Below, piece by piece: positions 1 to 12,800 of a DNA stretch of 64,000 nt. Source of the DNA: Solanum dulcamara (taxonomy: Eukaryota > Streptophyta > Magnoliopsida > Solanales > Solanaceae). The stretch's first letter is position 1; each line of letters begins with the position of its first letter. The position numbers and the translations under genes are program-made. The stretch is from the NCBI RefSeq assembly GCF_947179165.1, contig NC_077242.1, positions 45,401,097 to 45,465,096 of the forward strand, given 5' to 3'. The notes beneath the pieces were generated by a model. The model was not told where the DNA came from and did no database searches. It saw only the letters and a list, made by a program, of their open reading frames with translations.

Positions 1-354
1 AGGCTATGCATGTTCTTCTTTCCATATTGCAGGTTATGTTGTAATTGTGAAGGTCTCTTGGTGGTCCAATCTGCAAGGTGGAACTTGTCATTACTAAATT
101 AAATCAGCTTCTGTGTATGGTCCTCCTCAGTCTGCATATCAGTAGGTTGGTTCCATTGTTTTAGCTCAGCATCATACTTGTCTATCCCAAGCTTAGTCCA
201 AGTTATCAACTATTACATCTTGCCATTATTGAACCAGGAATTAAACTTGACTGGCCCTCCACTAGTTGGATGACATGGTGCATGTCTACAGGTGCCTACA
301 CAATAAAAAAAGAACAAGAAAAGGAAGAAAAGTTCTAATCTACTCCTAACCTGT

Positions 355-1411
355 AGAGTTTGTATGGTTATTCTATGAATCCAAACAAGCCTTCTGAATT
401 TCTGAAATTTTTGGAGTTGTTAGAGTTGTATCTTTTTATATTCTCAATGTATGCCAAGGTATTATGAATTCAGCTACTGTTGGATGGGCCATCAACCTGC
501 AGCTGTACATGTAAAGAAGAACAAGCACAGATAGTAGCGGTGGAGTTGTTGCAAGCCTATATGTCAAGCAAGCAAACAAACAAACAAGGCTCCTACCACA
601 TCCTGTATCTGAACAACCAAACAACCAAATAAATAAACAAAAACTTGTAGTTTTATGTGTGTTGCAGGCTACTGAGGTTGTTGTTAAAGGATGATATTGT
701 TGGAAATTATAGCTTGTAGGCTGTTGTGGCTTTGAGTTTGTACTCTTTCCCTCCCTAGTAAATGGTTTGGTTGCATGGAAGAATTCCACTATTTGGCAGG
801 GGGTAGTTCCATATTTGCTGCATAAACCTAAGAATCTGGAGCTGTTGCTTGTTGATGGCTTCCAAAACATCTGGAGTTGTTGTTGTTGGTTGTTACTTGT
901 TGTTGGCTTCCAAACAGCCTGCGTTATCTAAGCTTCAATTCTATTTTGTTTGCTGTGGTTGCTGGTAGTTTTTGTTGTAGTTGTGTGTTGTTTCGGGTGA
1001 GGGCTATAGCTCCCCTTATTGCTTTGTTGAGGGCTCCATCTCTGGAAACCTGCACAAACAAATAAGAAAACACATAAGAAAAGCAATGGTGTAGTTCTTA
1101 ATGTTGTTCATAGTTTCTTATTCATGAGTTTCCATATCTAATTGCTGTTAAAGTTGTTGATGTATAACTGGAAAGCTACAAGTTCAGCTATTGTACTTCC
1201 ACTAGAAGAGGTTGAAGTTATATAGAGATATGTGTTATTAGTTGTGTTTATTTGGAAATTCAACTGAAGAAGCTATGGTGTTAGCTGCTGCTGATTCTTC
1301 CCAAGCTTACAAATGGTGTATGTTGTATTGTAACTCCAGGTACCTACAAATTCATAAGGATAATCCAACAAAACCAAACACAAATAAATACAAACAGAAA
1401 AGGACTTCCCC
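355..1411. repeat. Shortened array unit with internal deletion
   Basis: This unit is about 580 bp shorter than its neighbours. At 1401-1412 the text runs straight from gacttcccca to gattttgtatgg. In full units those two stretches are about 590 bp apart (2470 and 3062). Everything missing is the segment that follows the gacttcccca block. Confidence 0.88.
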
Positions 1412-3060
1412 AGATTTTGTATGGTTATTCTATGAATCCAAACAAGCCTTCTGAATTTCTAAAATTTCTAGAATTGTTGGAGTTGCATCTTTTTGTCTTC
1501 TTAATGTATGCCAAGGTGTTGTGAATTCAGCTGCTATTGGATGGGCCATCAACGTGCAACTACACATGTAAAGAAGAACAAGCACAGATAGTAGTAGTGG
1601 AGTTGTTGCAAGCCTATTTTGTCAAGCAAGCAAACAAACAAACAAGGCTCTTGCCACATCGTGTATCTGAACAACCAAACAACTAAATAAATAAACAAAA
1701 ACTTGTAGTTTTATGTGTGTTGCAGGCTGCTGAGGTTGTTGTTAGAGGATGATATTGTTGGAAATTATAGCTTGTAGGCTGTTGTGGCTTTGAGTTTGTA
1801 CTCTTGCTCTCCCTAGTAAATGGTTTGGTTGCATGGAAGAATTCCACTGTTTGGAAGGGGGTAGTTCTATATTTGCTGCATAAACCAAGGAATCTGGAGC
1901 TGTTGCTTGTTGATGGCTTCCAAAACATCTGGAGTTGTTGTTGTTGGTTGTTACTTGTTGTTGGCTTCCAAACAGCCTGTGTTCTCTAAGCTTCAATTCC
2001 ATTTTGTTTGTTGTGGTTGCTGGTAGTTTTTGTTGTAGTTGTGTGTTGTTTCTGGTGAGGGCTATAGCTCCACTTGTTGCTTTATTGAGGGCTACATCTC
2101 TGGAAAACTACACAAACAAACAAGAAAACACAAAAGAAAAGCAATGGTGTAGTTCTTAATGTTGTTGATAGTTCCTGATTCATGAGTTTCCATATCTAAT
2201 TGCTGTTAAAGTTGTTGATGTATAACTGGAAAGCTACAAGTTCAGCTGCTGTACTTCCACTAGAAGAGGTTGAAATTATATAGAGATGTGTGTTATTAGT
2301 TGTGTTTATTTGGAAATTCAACTGAAGCAGCTATGGTGTTGGCTGCTGTTGATTCTTCCCAAGCTTACAAATGGTGTATACTGTATTGTAACTCCAGGTA
2401 CCTACAAATTATTAAGGACAATCCAACAAAACCAAACACAAATAAATACAAACAGAAAAGGACTTCCCCAGGTTGCTGTGGCTAATGAAGATTTACTGTG
2501 TATTGGACCAATTGTTGTTATTATAATTCCTCTTGTTTTTATTGATGATGAAGAATTCTAGGTTCTCCAAGAGTGTGTTGGAAAATGTTGGTGGGGGGAT
2601 TTGTATCTTGCAGGCTGAAAGAAGTCTTTGCAATAGTCTTGCATCTCCAACCAGACTCCTAGGTGTCAATTATTGCATATTGCATCTGTTGTACCAAACA
2701 CAAGCAAGGCTGTGCATGTTCTTTTTTCCATATTGCAGGTCATGTTGCAATTGTGAAGGTCTCTTGGTGGTCCAATCTGCAAAGTGAAACTTGTTTTTTC
2801 TAAATTGAATTAGCTTCTTTGTATGCTCCTCCTCAATCTGCATATCAGTAGGTTGGTTCCATTGTTTTAGCTCAGCATCATACTTGTCTATCCCAAGCTT
2901 AGTCCAAGTTGTCAACTATTACATTTTGCCATTGCTGAACCAGGAAATAAACTTGACTGGCCCTCCACTGGTTGGATGACATGGTGCATGTCTACAGGTG
3001 CCTGCACAATCAAAAAAGAACAAGAAAAGGAAGAAAAGTTCTAATCTACTCCTAACCTGT
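1412..3060. repeat. Array unit, 1,649 bp
   Basis: Full-length unit, 11 bp longer than the three that follow. The extra bases include the repeat gttgttacttgttgttgg near 1945-1970, where later units read gttgttgg directly. Confidence 0.88.
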
Positions 3061-4698
3061 AGATTTTGTATGGTTATTCTATGAATCCAAACAAGCCTTC
3101 TGAATTTCTAAAATTTCTAGAATTGTTGGAGTTGCATCTTTTTGTCTTCTTAATGTATGCCAAGGTGTTGTGAATTCAGCTGCTATTGGATGGGCCATCA
3201 ACGTGCAACTACACATGTAAAGAAGAACAAGCACAGATAGTAGTAGTGGAGTTGTTGCAAGCCTATTTTGTCAAGCAAGCAAGCAAACAAACAAGGCTCC
3301 TGCCATATCCTATATCTGAACAACCAAACAACCAAATAAATAAGCAAAAACTTGTATTTTTATATGTGTTGCAGACTGCTGAGGTTGTTGTTAGAGGATG
3401 ATGTTGTTGGAAATTATAGCTTGTAGGCTATTGTGGCTTTAAGTTTGTACTCTTGCCCTCCCTAGTAAATGGTTTGGTTGCATGGAAGAATTCCACTTTT
3501 TGGCAGGGGGTAGTTCCATATTTGCTGCATAAACCAAGGAATCTGGAGCTGTTGCTTGTTGATGGCTTCCAAAACATCTGGAGTTGTTGTTGTTGGTTGT
3601 TGGCTTCCAAACAGCCTGCGTTCTGTAAGCTTCAATTCCATTTTATTTGCTGTGGTTGCTGGTAGTTTTTGTTGTAGTTGTGTATTGTTTCTGGTGAGGG
3701 CTATAGCTCCACTTGTTGCTTTGTTGAGGGCTACATCTCTGGAAACATGCACAAACAAACAAGAAAACACACAAGAAAAGCAATGGTGTAGTTCTTAATG
3801 TTGTTGATAGTTCCTGTTTCATGAGTTTCCATATCTAATTGCTGTTAAAGTTGTTGATGTATAGCTAGAAATCTACAAGTTCAGCTGCTGTACTTCCACT
3901 AGAAGAGGTTGAAGTTAACAGAGATGCGTGTTATTAGTTGTGTTTATTTGGAAATTCAACTGAAGAAGCTATGGTGTTGGCTGCTGCTGATTCTTCCCAA
4001 GCTTACAAATGGTGTATGTTGTATTGTAACTCCAGGTACCTGCAAATTCATAAGGACAATCCAACAAAACCAAACACAAATAAATACAAACAGAAAAGGA
4101 CTTCCCCAGGTTGCTGTGGCTAATGAAGATTTACTGTGTATTGGACCAATTGTTGTTATTGTAATTCCTCTTGTTCTTATTGATGATGAAGAATTCTAGG
4201 TTCTCCAAGAGTGTGTTGGAAAATGTTGGTGGGGGGATTTGTATCTTGCAGGCTGAAAGAAGTCTTTGCAATAGTCTTGCATCTCCAACCAGACTCCTAG
4301 GTGTCAATTATTGCATATTGCATCTGTTGTACCAATCACAAGCAAGGCTGTGCATGTTCTTTTTTCCATATTGCAGGTCATGTTGCAATTGTGAAGGTCT
4401 CTTGGTGGTCCAATCTGCAAAGTGAAACTTGTTTTTTCTAAATTGAATCAGCTTCTTTGTATGCTCCTCCTCAATCTGCATATCAGTAGGTTGGTTCCAT
4501 TGTTTTAGCTCAGCATCATACTTGTCTATCCCAAGCTTAGTCCAAGTTGTCAACTATTACATTTTGCCATTGCTGAACCAGGAAATAAACTTGACTGGCC
4601 CTCCACTGGTTGGATGACATGGTGCATGTCTACAGGTGCCTGCACAATCAAAAAAGAACAAGAAAAGGAAGAAAAGTTCTAATCTACTCCTAACCTGT
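3061..4698. repeat. Array unit, 1,638 bp
   Basis: Full-length unit, nearly identical by eye to the next one (for example 3186-3401 and 4824-5039 are the same). This points to recent copying by unequal exchange. Confidence 0.9.
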
Positions 4699-6336
4699 AG
4701 ATTTTGTATGGTTATTCTATGAATCCAAACAAGCCTTCTGAATTTCTAAAATTTCTAGAATTGTTGGAGTTGCATCTTTTTGTCTTCTTAATGTATGCCA
4801 AGGTGTTGTGAATTCAGCTGCTATTGGATGGGCCATCAACGTGCAACTACACATGTAAAGAAGAACAAGCACAGATAGTAGTAGTGGAGTTGTTGCAAGC
4901 CTATTTTGTCAAGCAAGCAAGCAAACAAACAAGGCTCCTGCCATATCCTATATCTGAACAACCAAACAACCAAATAAATAAGCAAAAACTTGTATTTTTA
5001 TATGTGTTGCAGACTGCTGAGGTTGTTGTTAGAGGATGATGTTGTTGGAAATTATAGCTTGTAGGCTGTTGTGGCTTTAAGTTTGTACTCTTGCCCTCCC
5101 TAGTAAATGGTTTGGTTGCATGGAAGAATTCCACTTTTTGGCAGGGGGTAGTTCCATATTTGCTGCATAAACTAAGGAATCTGGAGCTGTTGCTTGTTGA
5201 TGGCTTCCAAAACATCTGGAGTTGTTGTTGTTGGTTGTTGGCTTCCAAACAGCCTGCGTTCTGTAAGCTTCAATTCCATTTTATTTGCTGTGGTTGCTGG
5301 TAGTTTTTGTTGTAGTTGTGTATTGTTTCTGGTGAGGGCTATAGCTCCACTTGTTGCTTTGTTGAGGGCTACATCTCTGGAAACATGCACAAACAAACAA
5401 GAAAACACACAAGAAAAGCAATGGTGTAGTTCTTAATGTTGTTGATAGTTCCTGTTTCATGAGTTTCCATATCTAATTGCTGTTAAAGTTGTTGATGTAT
5501 AGCTAGAAATCTACAAGTTCAGCTGCTGTACTTCCACTAGAAGAGGTTGAAGTTAACAGAGATGCGTGTTATTAGTTGTGTTTATTTGGAAATTCAACTG
5601 AAGAAGCTATGGTGTTGGCTGCTGCTGATTCTTCCCAAGCTTACAAATGGTGTATGTTGTATTGTAACTCCAGGTACCTGCAAATTCATAAGGACAATCC
5701 AAAAAAACCAAACACAAATAAATACAAACAGAAAAGGACTTCCCCAGGTTGCTGTGGCTAATGAAGATTTACTGTGTATTGGACCAATTGTTGTTATTGT
5801 AATTCCTCTTGTTCTTATTGATGATGAAGAATTCTAGGTTCTCCAAGAGTGTGTTGGAAAATGTTGGTGGGGGGATTTGTATCTTGCAGGCTGAAATAAG
5901 TCTTTGCAATAGTCTTGCATCTCCAACCAGACTCCTAGGTGTCAATTATTGCATATTGCATCTGTTGTACCAAAGACAAGCAAGGCTGTGCATGTTCTTT
6001 TTTCCATATTGCAGGTCATGTTGCAATTGTGAAGGTCTCTTGGTGGTCCAATCTGCAAAGTGAAACTTGTTTTTTCTAAATTGAATCAGCTTCTTTGTAT
6101 GCTCCTCCTCAATCTGCATATCAGTAGGTTGGTTCCATTGTTTTAGCTCAGCATCATACTTGTCTATCCCAAGCTTAGTCCAAGTTGTCAACTATTACAT
6201 TTTGCCATTGCTGAACCAGGAAATAAACTTGACTGGCCCTCCACTGGTTGGATGACATGGTGCATGTCTACAGGTGCCTGCACAATCAAAAAAGAACAAG
6301 AAAAGGAAGAAAAGTTCTAATCTACTCCTAACCTGT
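4699..6336. repeat. Array unit, 1,638 bp
   Basis: Full-length unit, nearly identical to its neighbours. Scattered single-base differences such as caaaaaaacc at 5699 distinguish it. Confidence 0.9.
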
Positions 6337-7974
6337 AGATTTTGTATGGTTATTCTATGAATCCAAACAAGCCTTCTGAATTTCTAAAATTTCTAGAATT
6401 GTTGGAGTTGCATCTTTTTGTCTTCTTAATGTATGTCAAGGTGTTGTGAATTCAGCTGCTATTGGATGGGCCATCAACGTGCAACTACACATGTAAAGAA
6501 GAACAAGCACAGATAGTAGTAGTGGAGTTGTTGCAAGCCTATTTTGTCAAGCAAGCAAGCAAACAAACAAGGCTCCTGCCATATCCTATATCTGAACAAC
6601 CAAACAACCAAATAAATAAGCAAAAACTTGTATTTTTATATGTGTTGCAGACTGCTGAGGTTGTTGTTAGAGGATGATGTTGTTGGAAATTATAGCTTGT
6701 AGGCTGTTGTGGCTTTAAGTTTGTACTCTTGCCCTCCCTAGTAAATGGTTTGGTTGCATGGAAGAATTCCACTTTTTGGCAGGGGGTAGTTCCATATTTG
6801 CTGCATAAACCAAGGAATCTGGAGCTGTTGCTTGTTGATGGCTTCCAAAACATCTGGAGTTGTTGTTGTTGGTTGTTGGCTTCCAAACAGCCTGCGTTCT
6901 GTAAGCTTCAATTCCATTTTATTTGCTGTGGTTGCTGGTAGTTTTTGTTGTAGTTGTGTATTGTTTCTGGTGAGGGCTATAGCTCCACTTATTGCTTTGT
7001 TGAGGGCTACATCTCTGGAAACATGCACAAACAAACAAGAAAACACACAAGAAAAGCAATGGTGTAGTTCTTAATGTTGTTGATAGTTCCTGTTTCATGA
7101 GTTTCCATATCTAATTGCTGTTAAAGTTGTTGATGTATAGCTAGAAATCTACAAGTTCAGCTGCTGTACTTCCACTAGAAGAGGTTGAAGTTAACAGAGA
7201 TGCGTGTTATTAGTTGTGTTTATTTGGAAATTCAATTGAAACAGCTATGGTGTTGGATGCTGCTGATTCTTCCCAAGCTTACAAATGGTGTATGTTGTAT
7301 TGTAACTCCAGGTACCTGCAAATTCATAAGGACAATCTAACAAAACCAAACACAAACAAATACAAACAGAAAAGGACTTCCCCAGGTTGCTGTGGCTAAT
7401 GAAGATTTGCTGTGTATTGGACCAATTGTTGTGATTGTAATTCCTCTTGTTCTTATTGATGATGAAGCATTCTAGGTTCTCCAAGAGTGTGTTGGAAAAT
7501 GTTGGTGGGGGGATTTGTATCTTGCAGGCTGAAAGAAGTCTTTGCAATAGTCTTGCATCTCCAACCAAACTCCTAGGTGTCAATTATTGCATATTGCATC
7601 TGTTGTACCAAACACAAGCAAGGCTGTGTATGTTCTTTTTTCCATATTGCAGGTCATGTTGCAATTGTGAAGGTCTCTTGGTGGTCCAATCTGCAAGGTG
7701 GAACTTTTCATTGCTAAATTGAATCAACTTCTATGTATGCTCCTCCCCAGTCTGCATATCAGTAGGTTGGTTCCATTGTTTTAGCTCAGCATCATACTTA
7801 TCTATCCCAAGCTTAGTCCAAGTTATCAACTATTACATCTTGCCATTGCTGAACCAGGAATTAAACTTGACTGTCCCTTCACTAGTTGGATGACATGGTG
7901 TATGTCTACAGGTGCCTACACAATCAAAAAAGAACAAGAAAAGGAAGAAAAGTTCTAATCTACTCCTAACCTGT
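6337..7974. repeat. Array unit, 1,638 bp, last full copy
   Basis: Last full copy. Its final 350 bp (from about 7690) drifts from the middle units and resembles the first 360 bp of the window, so it looks like an old edge copy. Confidence 0.88.
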
Positions 7975-8000
7975 AGAGTTAGTATGGTTATTCTATGAAT

Positions 8001-8109
8001 GCAAGGATCAAGGGAGATGTTCCCTTTTATAGTGGTCTTAACTATAGAACCTTCAAAATAACTATATCTATGCATAGTAAAAGCCAAATTGAAGATTAAG
8101 CTAGACCAA
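8001..8109. other. Gap between array and LINE
   Basis: Short unassigned stretch, possibly LINE 3' untranslated sequence. On the minus strand it carries a TATA-like motif, CTATAAAAGG, near 8029-8038. I see no other feature. Confidence 0.4.
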
Positions 8110-8592
8110 CAAGGCTGGAAAGGTTATGGAGGTTTCTTGATTGTCTTAAGCCTTCTTCTTCTAAAGTTGGCCATTTCCAGCTTGTCAAGTTCAAGATATA
8201 GCTGTGGGGCAGTGTATTTGTGACTATGTTTGGACAATACATCAGCTACAAAATTGGTTTCTCTATAGGTGTGGCTGCATTTGAAAACCTCGAACTGATG
8301 GCTGATTTCCTGCAGTTGTTGAAGCTGTGCCTTGACATTCTATGATGGTTGGGCTGAGTGTTTTATCCATTTAATTAGGAGCTCAGAGTCTACTTCTAGG
8401 ATCACTTTTGTGTATCCTAATTGGAGACACCAAGTCAAACCAAAGATGGCTGCCAGCATCTCAGATTGGTTGTTTGTGCCTTCTCCAAAAGGGGCTGAAA
8501 AGGCAAAGAGAAGATCACCTTGAGGGTTCCTTAGCAGTCCTCCCCTCCTATTTTTCCAGGGTTGTGAAGTGCACTACGATCAGTGTTTAGCT
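8110..8592 (-). pseudogene. LINE RNase H domain, frameshifted
   Basis: Minus-strand translation begins LNTDRSALHNPGKIGG, shifts frame once, then continues through LLRNPQGDLLFAFSAPFGEG, NNQSEMLAAIFGLTWCLQLG, VILEVDSELLIKWIKH and NFVADVLSKHSHKY. The four acidic positions expected of RNase H are all still visible (D in NTD, E in QSEML, D in EVDSE, D in VADVL). One frameshift and one TAG after AQPS inactivate it. It would have degraded the RNA strand of the RNA:DNA hybrid. Confidence 0.86.
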
Positions 8593-8955
8593 TCACCATG
8601 TGAGCTGAAGGTGTCTTCCAATAGACAGTACTAATAGTACTTCATTAGTACATTTTTCAAAAAGAGGGACCAGTTCCCTCCAGTTATTTGGCCAGCTGAT
8701 ATAAGGATATATAGTGCTTAGCAGGTTGAAGTTGTCTTTGAACACTGAGTACATCACTCTTGTAATGTTGGACTGCTTCCCCCCATATCTGATAGAACAC
8801 CTATTTTTCCATAGGTTCCAATATATGAAGATTGGAGTAGCTTGTAGGATGAGCTTATAGACATCATTATTGTATTTTGTGGACCACCACTTCATCATCA
8901 GACTTCTAAGGGGTGTGTAATCCTTGTTAATCACCAAAGAATTAGCAAATACACT
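8593..8955 (-). pseudogene. LINE linker between zf-RVT and RNase H
   Basis: The minus frame MKWWSTKY...ATPIFIYWNLWKNRC then ...ELVPLFEKC fits the segment between zf-RVT and RNase H in plant LINEs, where the W.xWKxRN motif is common. It carries no catalytic residues and is separated from its neighbours by stops. Confidence 0.75.
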
Positions 8956-9430
8956 CTAAACTTTCTTGGAAAAGTTTCCAGAAACAATTACATGGTCAAT
9001 GGTATCCAATCCAGATCTATAGCAGCAGTAACACTGGGCTGGGGCTTCTCCAAAGCTGACGAGTTTTTCATTAGTAGGGAGTTTCCCTCTAAGTGCTCTC
9101 CAAAGAAGAAAGGAACATTTAAAAGGTATGTGCTTGTGCCATGTTTGAGAATTGATCCTTGTCATGTTCCTTTTGTCCCTGATAAGTTCCCATGTAGAAG
9201 AGCAACTAAATTCCCCACTGCTATTAGGCTTCTATGAGGCCTGATCAAGCTTGTGAGGTTGATAGTTGATTTTAGCAGCTAGAATACTAGGTACAAACTG
9301 TGGAGGGGCTTCATGAGTGACCATTTTTGCATTCCATTGACCATTGATTATGAAAGAGGACACCTTAGTATTATTCAGTCTACAACTGACAGACCTGAAA
9401 TTTGCCAAGGGGCCAACTCCCAACTAGTTA
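8956..9430 (-). pseudogene. LINE zf-RVT zinc-binding region
   Basis: The residues TWHKHIPFKCSFLLWRALRG, then LPTNEKLVSFG and QCYCCYRSGLDTIDHVIVS, match the zf-RVT region: W..xxIPxKxxFxxWRxxxxxLPTxxxL, then C.xC...E/DxxxHxxxxC. The final cysteine is replaced (VSGNFSKKV). The upstream piece 9232-9423, with GPLANF and SSFIINGQWN, is the linker. Frames are broken at 9231 and 8955. Confidence 0.83.
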
Positions 9431-9462
9431 TCCCACCAAAAAAGGCAAGAACTTGATTATAG

Positions 9463-9836
9463 CTACCATTGGATTTGAGGCTCAACATTATGTTTGTTCT
9501 TCATCAGCTGTTTCCATATCAGAGATTGTCCTGTATGACACTTTTTGGTTATAGGATTTGATCTCTGACAGTACTTGGCTTTGAGAAACTCACCCCATAG
9601 AGAGTTCTTGATTCTGAAAATCCACCATTGTTTGTATTGGAAAGACTTGGCTACATCTGATATTAATCTTACTCTAATATCACCTTCCTCATAGGGATAG
9701 CTTAGATTCTTCCAAGAGGACCAATGATATTTCCTCTTTTCATTCTTCCATCCCCAGAAGAAGTTGGCTGTGATGCTCTGAATTTGCTTGATGGTGGTTG
9801 CAAGTGGGGAACTAGCAGACAACAAGTGAATGGGAA
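9463..9836 (-). pseudogene. LINE RT C-terminal segment
   Basis: The frame contains PIHLLSASSPLATTIKQIQ, then an FFWGW motif, then the DxRVRLISDVAKSFQYKQWW region and SLWGEFLKAKYC. This is the order seen after the YADD palm in plant L1 ORF2 proteins. The frame ends at a stop after PQIQW. The open frame starts inside the flanking LTR, so the apparent start codon has no biological meaning. Confidence 0.87.
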
Positions 9837-12800
9837 TGTCACGACCCAACCCCGTAGGCCACGACTGGGGTCCGACCTGGAACCACCGTACATATATCTA
9901 TTAGATGTGGTCACATTAAATCATAAATAAGATAAGATCAGGTCACAGAGCCCCACTGGGCGATAACATTTTCATAAACCTGTAGCCCCTTTCGTCTGTA
10001 TCACAACATAACAGGGCACGCAAGCCGATAAGGATGCCATAGCATAATATCATATATCATGTATCATGTAGACCCATCTAAATCACACTGACACACACAA
10101 CCCACACATATATGTCTGCAGACATCTAAAAATATAGTGACAACATATGGCGGGACAGGGCCCCCGCCGTACCCTTGAATAGACAAAACAATTTTATACA
10201 TCATTGGTCCGTATCCAAAAAAACTAGGCTCCGATATAATGGAGCCTCTTCCAACTGAGCTGAATGGAATCCTAAGCTGACGGACTCCCAAAACTTGTAT
10301 CGATACCTACGGGCATGAAACGCAGCCCCCCCCGAAGAAAGGGGGTCAGTACGACATATGTACTGAGTATGTAAAACATAATATGATACAACTGGAAGCA
10401 TATCTAAAATAGAGAAGCAGGGGATAAAATATCAAATCAGAAGGCAGTACCTGGAAAAGTAAAATCATGCATGCTCAAATTTTCAATATAGCCGGCCCTA
10501 TCAGGGATCCGGTGAATCATATCTGTAGTATCAGTATCAGGCCCAGTGCCATCGCCACCTTATTACAACACTTCATCATCATATATATACATACATACCT
10601 GGCCTTCTAGTGAAGGGTTCGGTGGACAATGCAGTGAATTGCACGAATCTTATAGTCGGCCCGGGACTTAGAGAAGAAGTGTTACGGTATACACGAGTAG
10701 AGTAGTGAGAAACAAAACACAATTTAAATCATTATCTGAGACTCAATGAAGTCATCAAGAGAATCATCACTTGAAGGTCAGGGTAGGATCTCAGGTACCC
10801 TAGACGTATACTAAAGTAAGGCCAATTCACTTATGGAACCAGAACATTTTTTTATCAAATAGTTTTAAGACTAGAAATCTGTACATTCATACCTCTTTAA
10901 ACTATAGGAGTTTCCAGGGAAATAGTTTAACTACCGTAGAATTCAACATCCAGTAGTAAATTAGAGATACTTAAGAATGGAATTACCCTGGAGCTCATAT
11001 CACATTTAGCTTACAACTAGGACATGCCAAAAAGGAAAGTGAGTAAACTCTATATGGTCTGTACTTTTCTTTTTATGGTCATGACATACATATCTCATAC
11101 CCGGCCCTTCATGGGGCTCGGTGAACCACTATGGAATTGTAATCTCATTTTCGTATCAAATACATCTCAATGGAAATGAGAGATAGCTTCCCACACATTC
11201 CATTCTGACACATAGAAGCCCTACTAGGCAATACCTAATCTTCGCAGGAACTCTAATACTGAATAGTAGATAGGGGTCACGAGGCATACTTGGAATCCTG
11301 GGAATGGAATTATCCCCACAGTCCACACACAGTTCACCTAAGGCCAATACTTGCCAAAATGAAAGAAAAATAGCTGTACGAACTTATACCAAATCATGCC
11401 AAGAGAAAGCTTTACATACCTCTTGGGAGTTACCCTTTATCCTGCTCGTCTCATTGTCTTCTGAACCTATTCAACATGAAAGTAATATAAATATCAACCC
11501 CTCTTAACTTTCAAGCATCTTAGGTTACACCTTAGTATCAATGGAATCTATTTCCTTAGTCGTTTCCCCGACTAGTTTTGTTATTCGCTAAGGCGTCAAT
11601 GAAAATTGGGCAGCACCTCCCCTGTAATGTGCCCTATCCAAATTTCCAATTAGGTCCCTAAGACCTACAGCCAACCAACAACAACAACCTGCAGCAATTC
11701 ATACCAACAATATACAACATAAACTCCAAACGACTTATTCAAAAATACAATATCACAATAGGGCGTCTAGCCTTTATTTTGTAACGCCTATAATTATACG
11801 CAATGGGGGGGGGGTCATGTGGCTTCAACCAGCATCACCCTAAACCATATTAGAACATGTTTAGTTCCTGCAATAACACACCACACCCCTGCAGCAGCAA
11901 CTCACAAGAACAACGCCTTACTTTGACGACAATTCGACTATAACGACTACAATTTAGTTTATTCCGAATGCCAAGTATTACAATGATATTTACACACTTC
12001 CAGATACCTATAGGGCATGTAACATGCTCCATAATAACACATAAATCTCAAATTTAAAGAAGAAACCTTACCTTATGTTAAACTTGTCAAACTCGCCAAA
12101 ACTATCCAAAATGTGAAATCTGGACAGCTTACTGTTTTACCTTGTCGCTTCGTTTCGAAGGGGTAATGGAGGGAAATAGGATTTACATCCTTCATAAAAG
12201 TTATAGACATGTGTCTTAGGGTCGCAAACAATTTCAAATCATCCCTACATCAATTTTGTACAAAAGGATATGACCAAAATACTCACAGCTGTTCGTGTAA
12301 GATTTCCAAAACCAAATCTGGGCAGTACCTCCTCTAAACTTCATCACCCTTTTTCGAGAAGATAAAGGAAAAACTGGATTTTAGAGTCTGAACGAAAGTT
12401 ATCTGCCTATGAAATAACTTTCCAAAACATAATAAATCATTCGAAACGAAACTGTACACAAGAAGTTATACCAATATTACTAACAACAGTCCCTTCCAAA
12501 AACGGGTTGGTTAATTAGTTCTTAACATTTTTTTCCTTCAACTTTCTCTTTTTTCTTTCCAAGTGTAAACTGCAACCATGGTTCCGTAGGCATCCTAATA
12601 CACATGTATACACCCCCACATGGTTGAAAAACATTGTAGATAATTAATTCACGGAGGAAAATTGAAGAACTCACCTTTAATTCTTCAAAAACATTGCTGC
12701 CTTGTTCCTTTTGGTTCTTCACGTTTTTCCTCTCATTTGGCTGATGTTTTTGGATGGAAAATGAGTTAAAGAGTCAGCCAACATGTATATATACACCTCC

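Larger units (their letters stand above)
1..8000. repeat. Tandem array, 1,638 bp unit
   Basis: The same unit recurs head to tail. An anchor reading ctgtaga(t/g)tttgtatgg falls at 355, 1412, 3061, 4699, 6337 and 7975, so the spacings are 1057, 1649, 1638, 1638 and 1638 bp. The array continues off the left edge and stops near 8000, where the sequence after tctatgaat changes from ccaaac to gcaagg. The units are rich in TTG/CTG triplets on the plus strand and contain short CAAA and AAAT runs. The middle units are almost identical. The outermost copies (1-360 and 7620-7980) differ from the middle ones at shared positions, which is typical of an array homogenised from the inside. The open frames repeat only because the DNA repeats; none resembles a known protein. 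Family unknown. Confidence 0.93.
8110..9836 (-). mobile_element. LINE (L1-type) 3' half, decayed
   Basis: Read on the minus strand, this is the downstream half of a plant non-LTR retrotransposon ORF2: reverse transcriptase C-terminal part, then the zinc-binding zf-RVT region, then an RNase H domain. The upstream part (endonuclease, fingers and palm with the catalytic aspartates) is absent, because the element is cut at 9836 by the LTR that starts at 9837. Several stops and frame changes show it is dead. Its left end lies close to the edge of the tandem array. A 5' half of a LINE of the same type lies in opposite orientation at 15270-18956. Confidence 0.88.

Noticed and set aside
436..7722. 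Many 60-140 residue open frames repeated across 1-8000 on both strands
   Set aside because: They recur only because the 1,638 bp unit recurs, overlap each other in several frames, and match no protein family. No coding claim is justified.
11806..11816. G homopolymer length difference between the arms
   Set aside because: Homopolymer length is unreliable in assemblies, so it was not counted as arm divergence.
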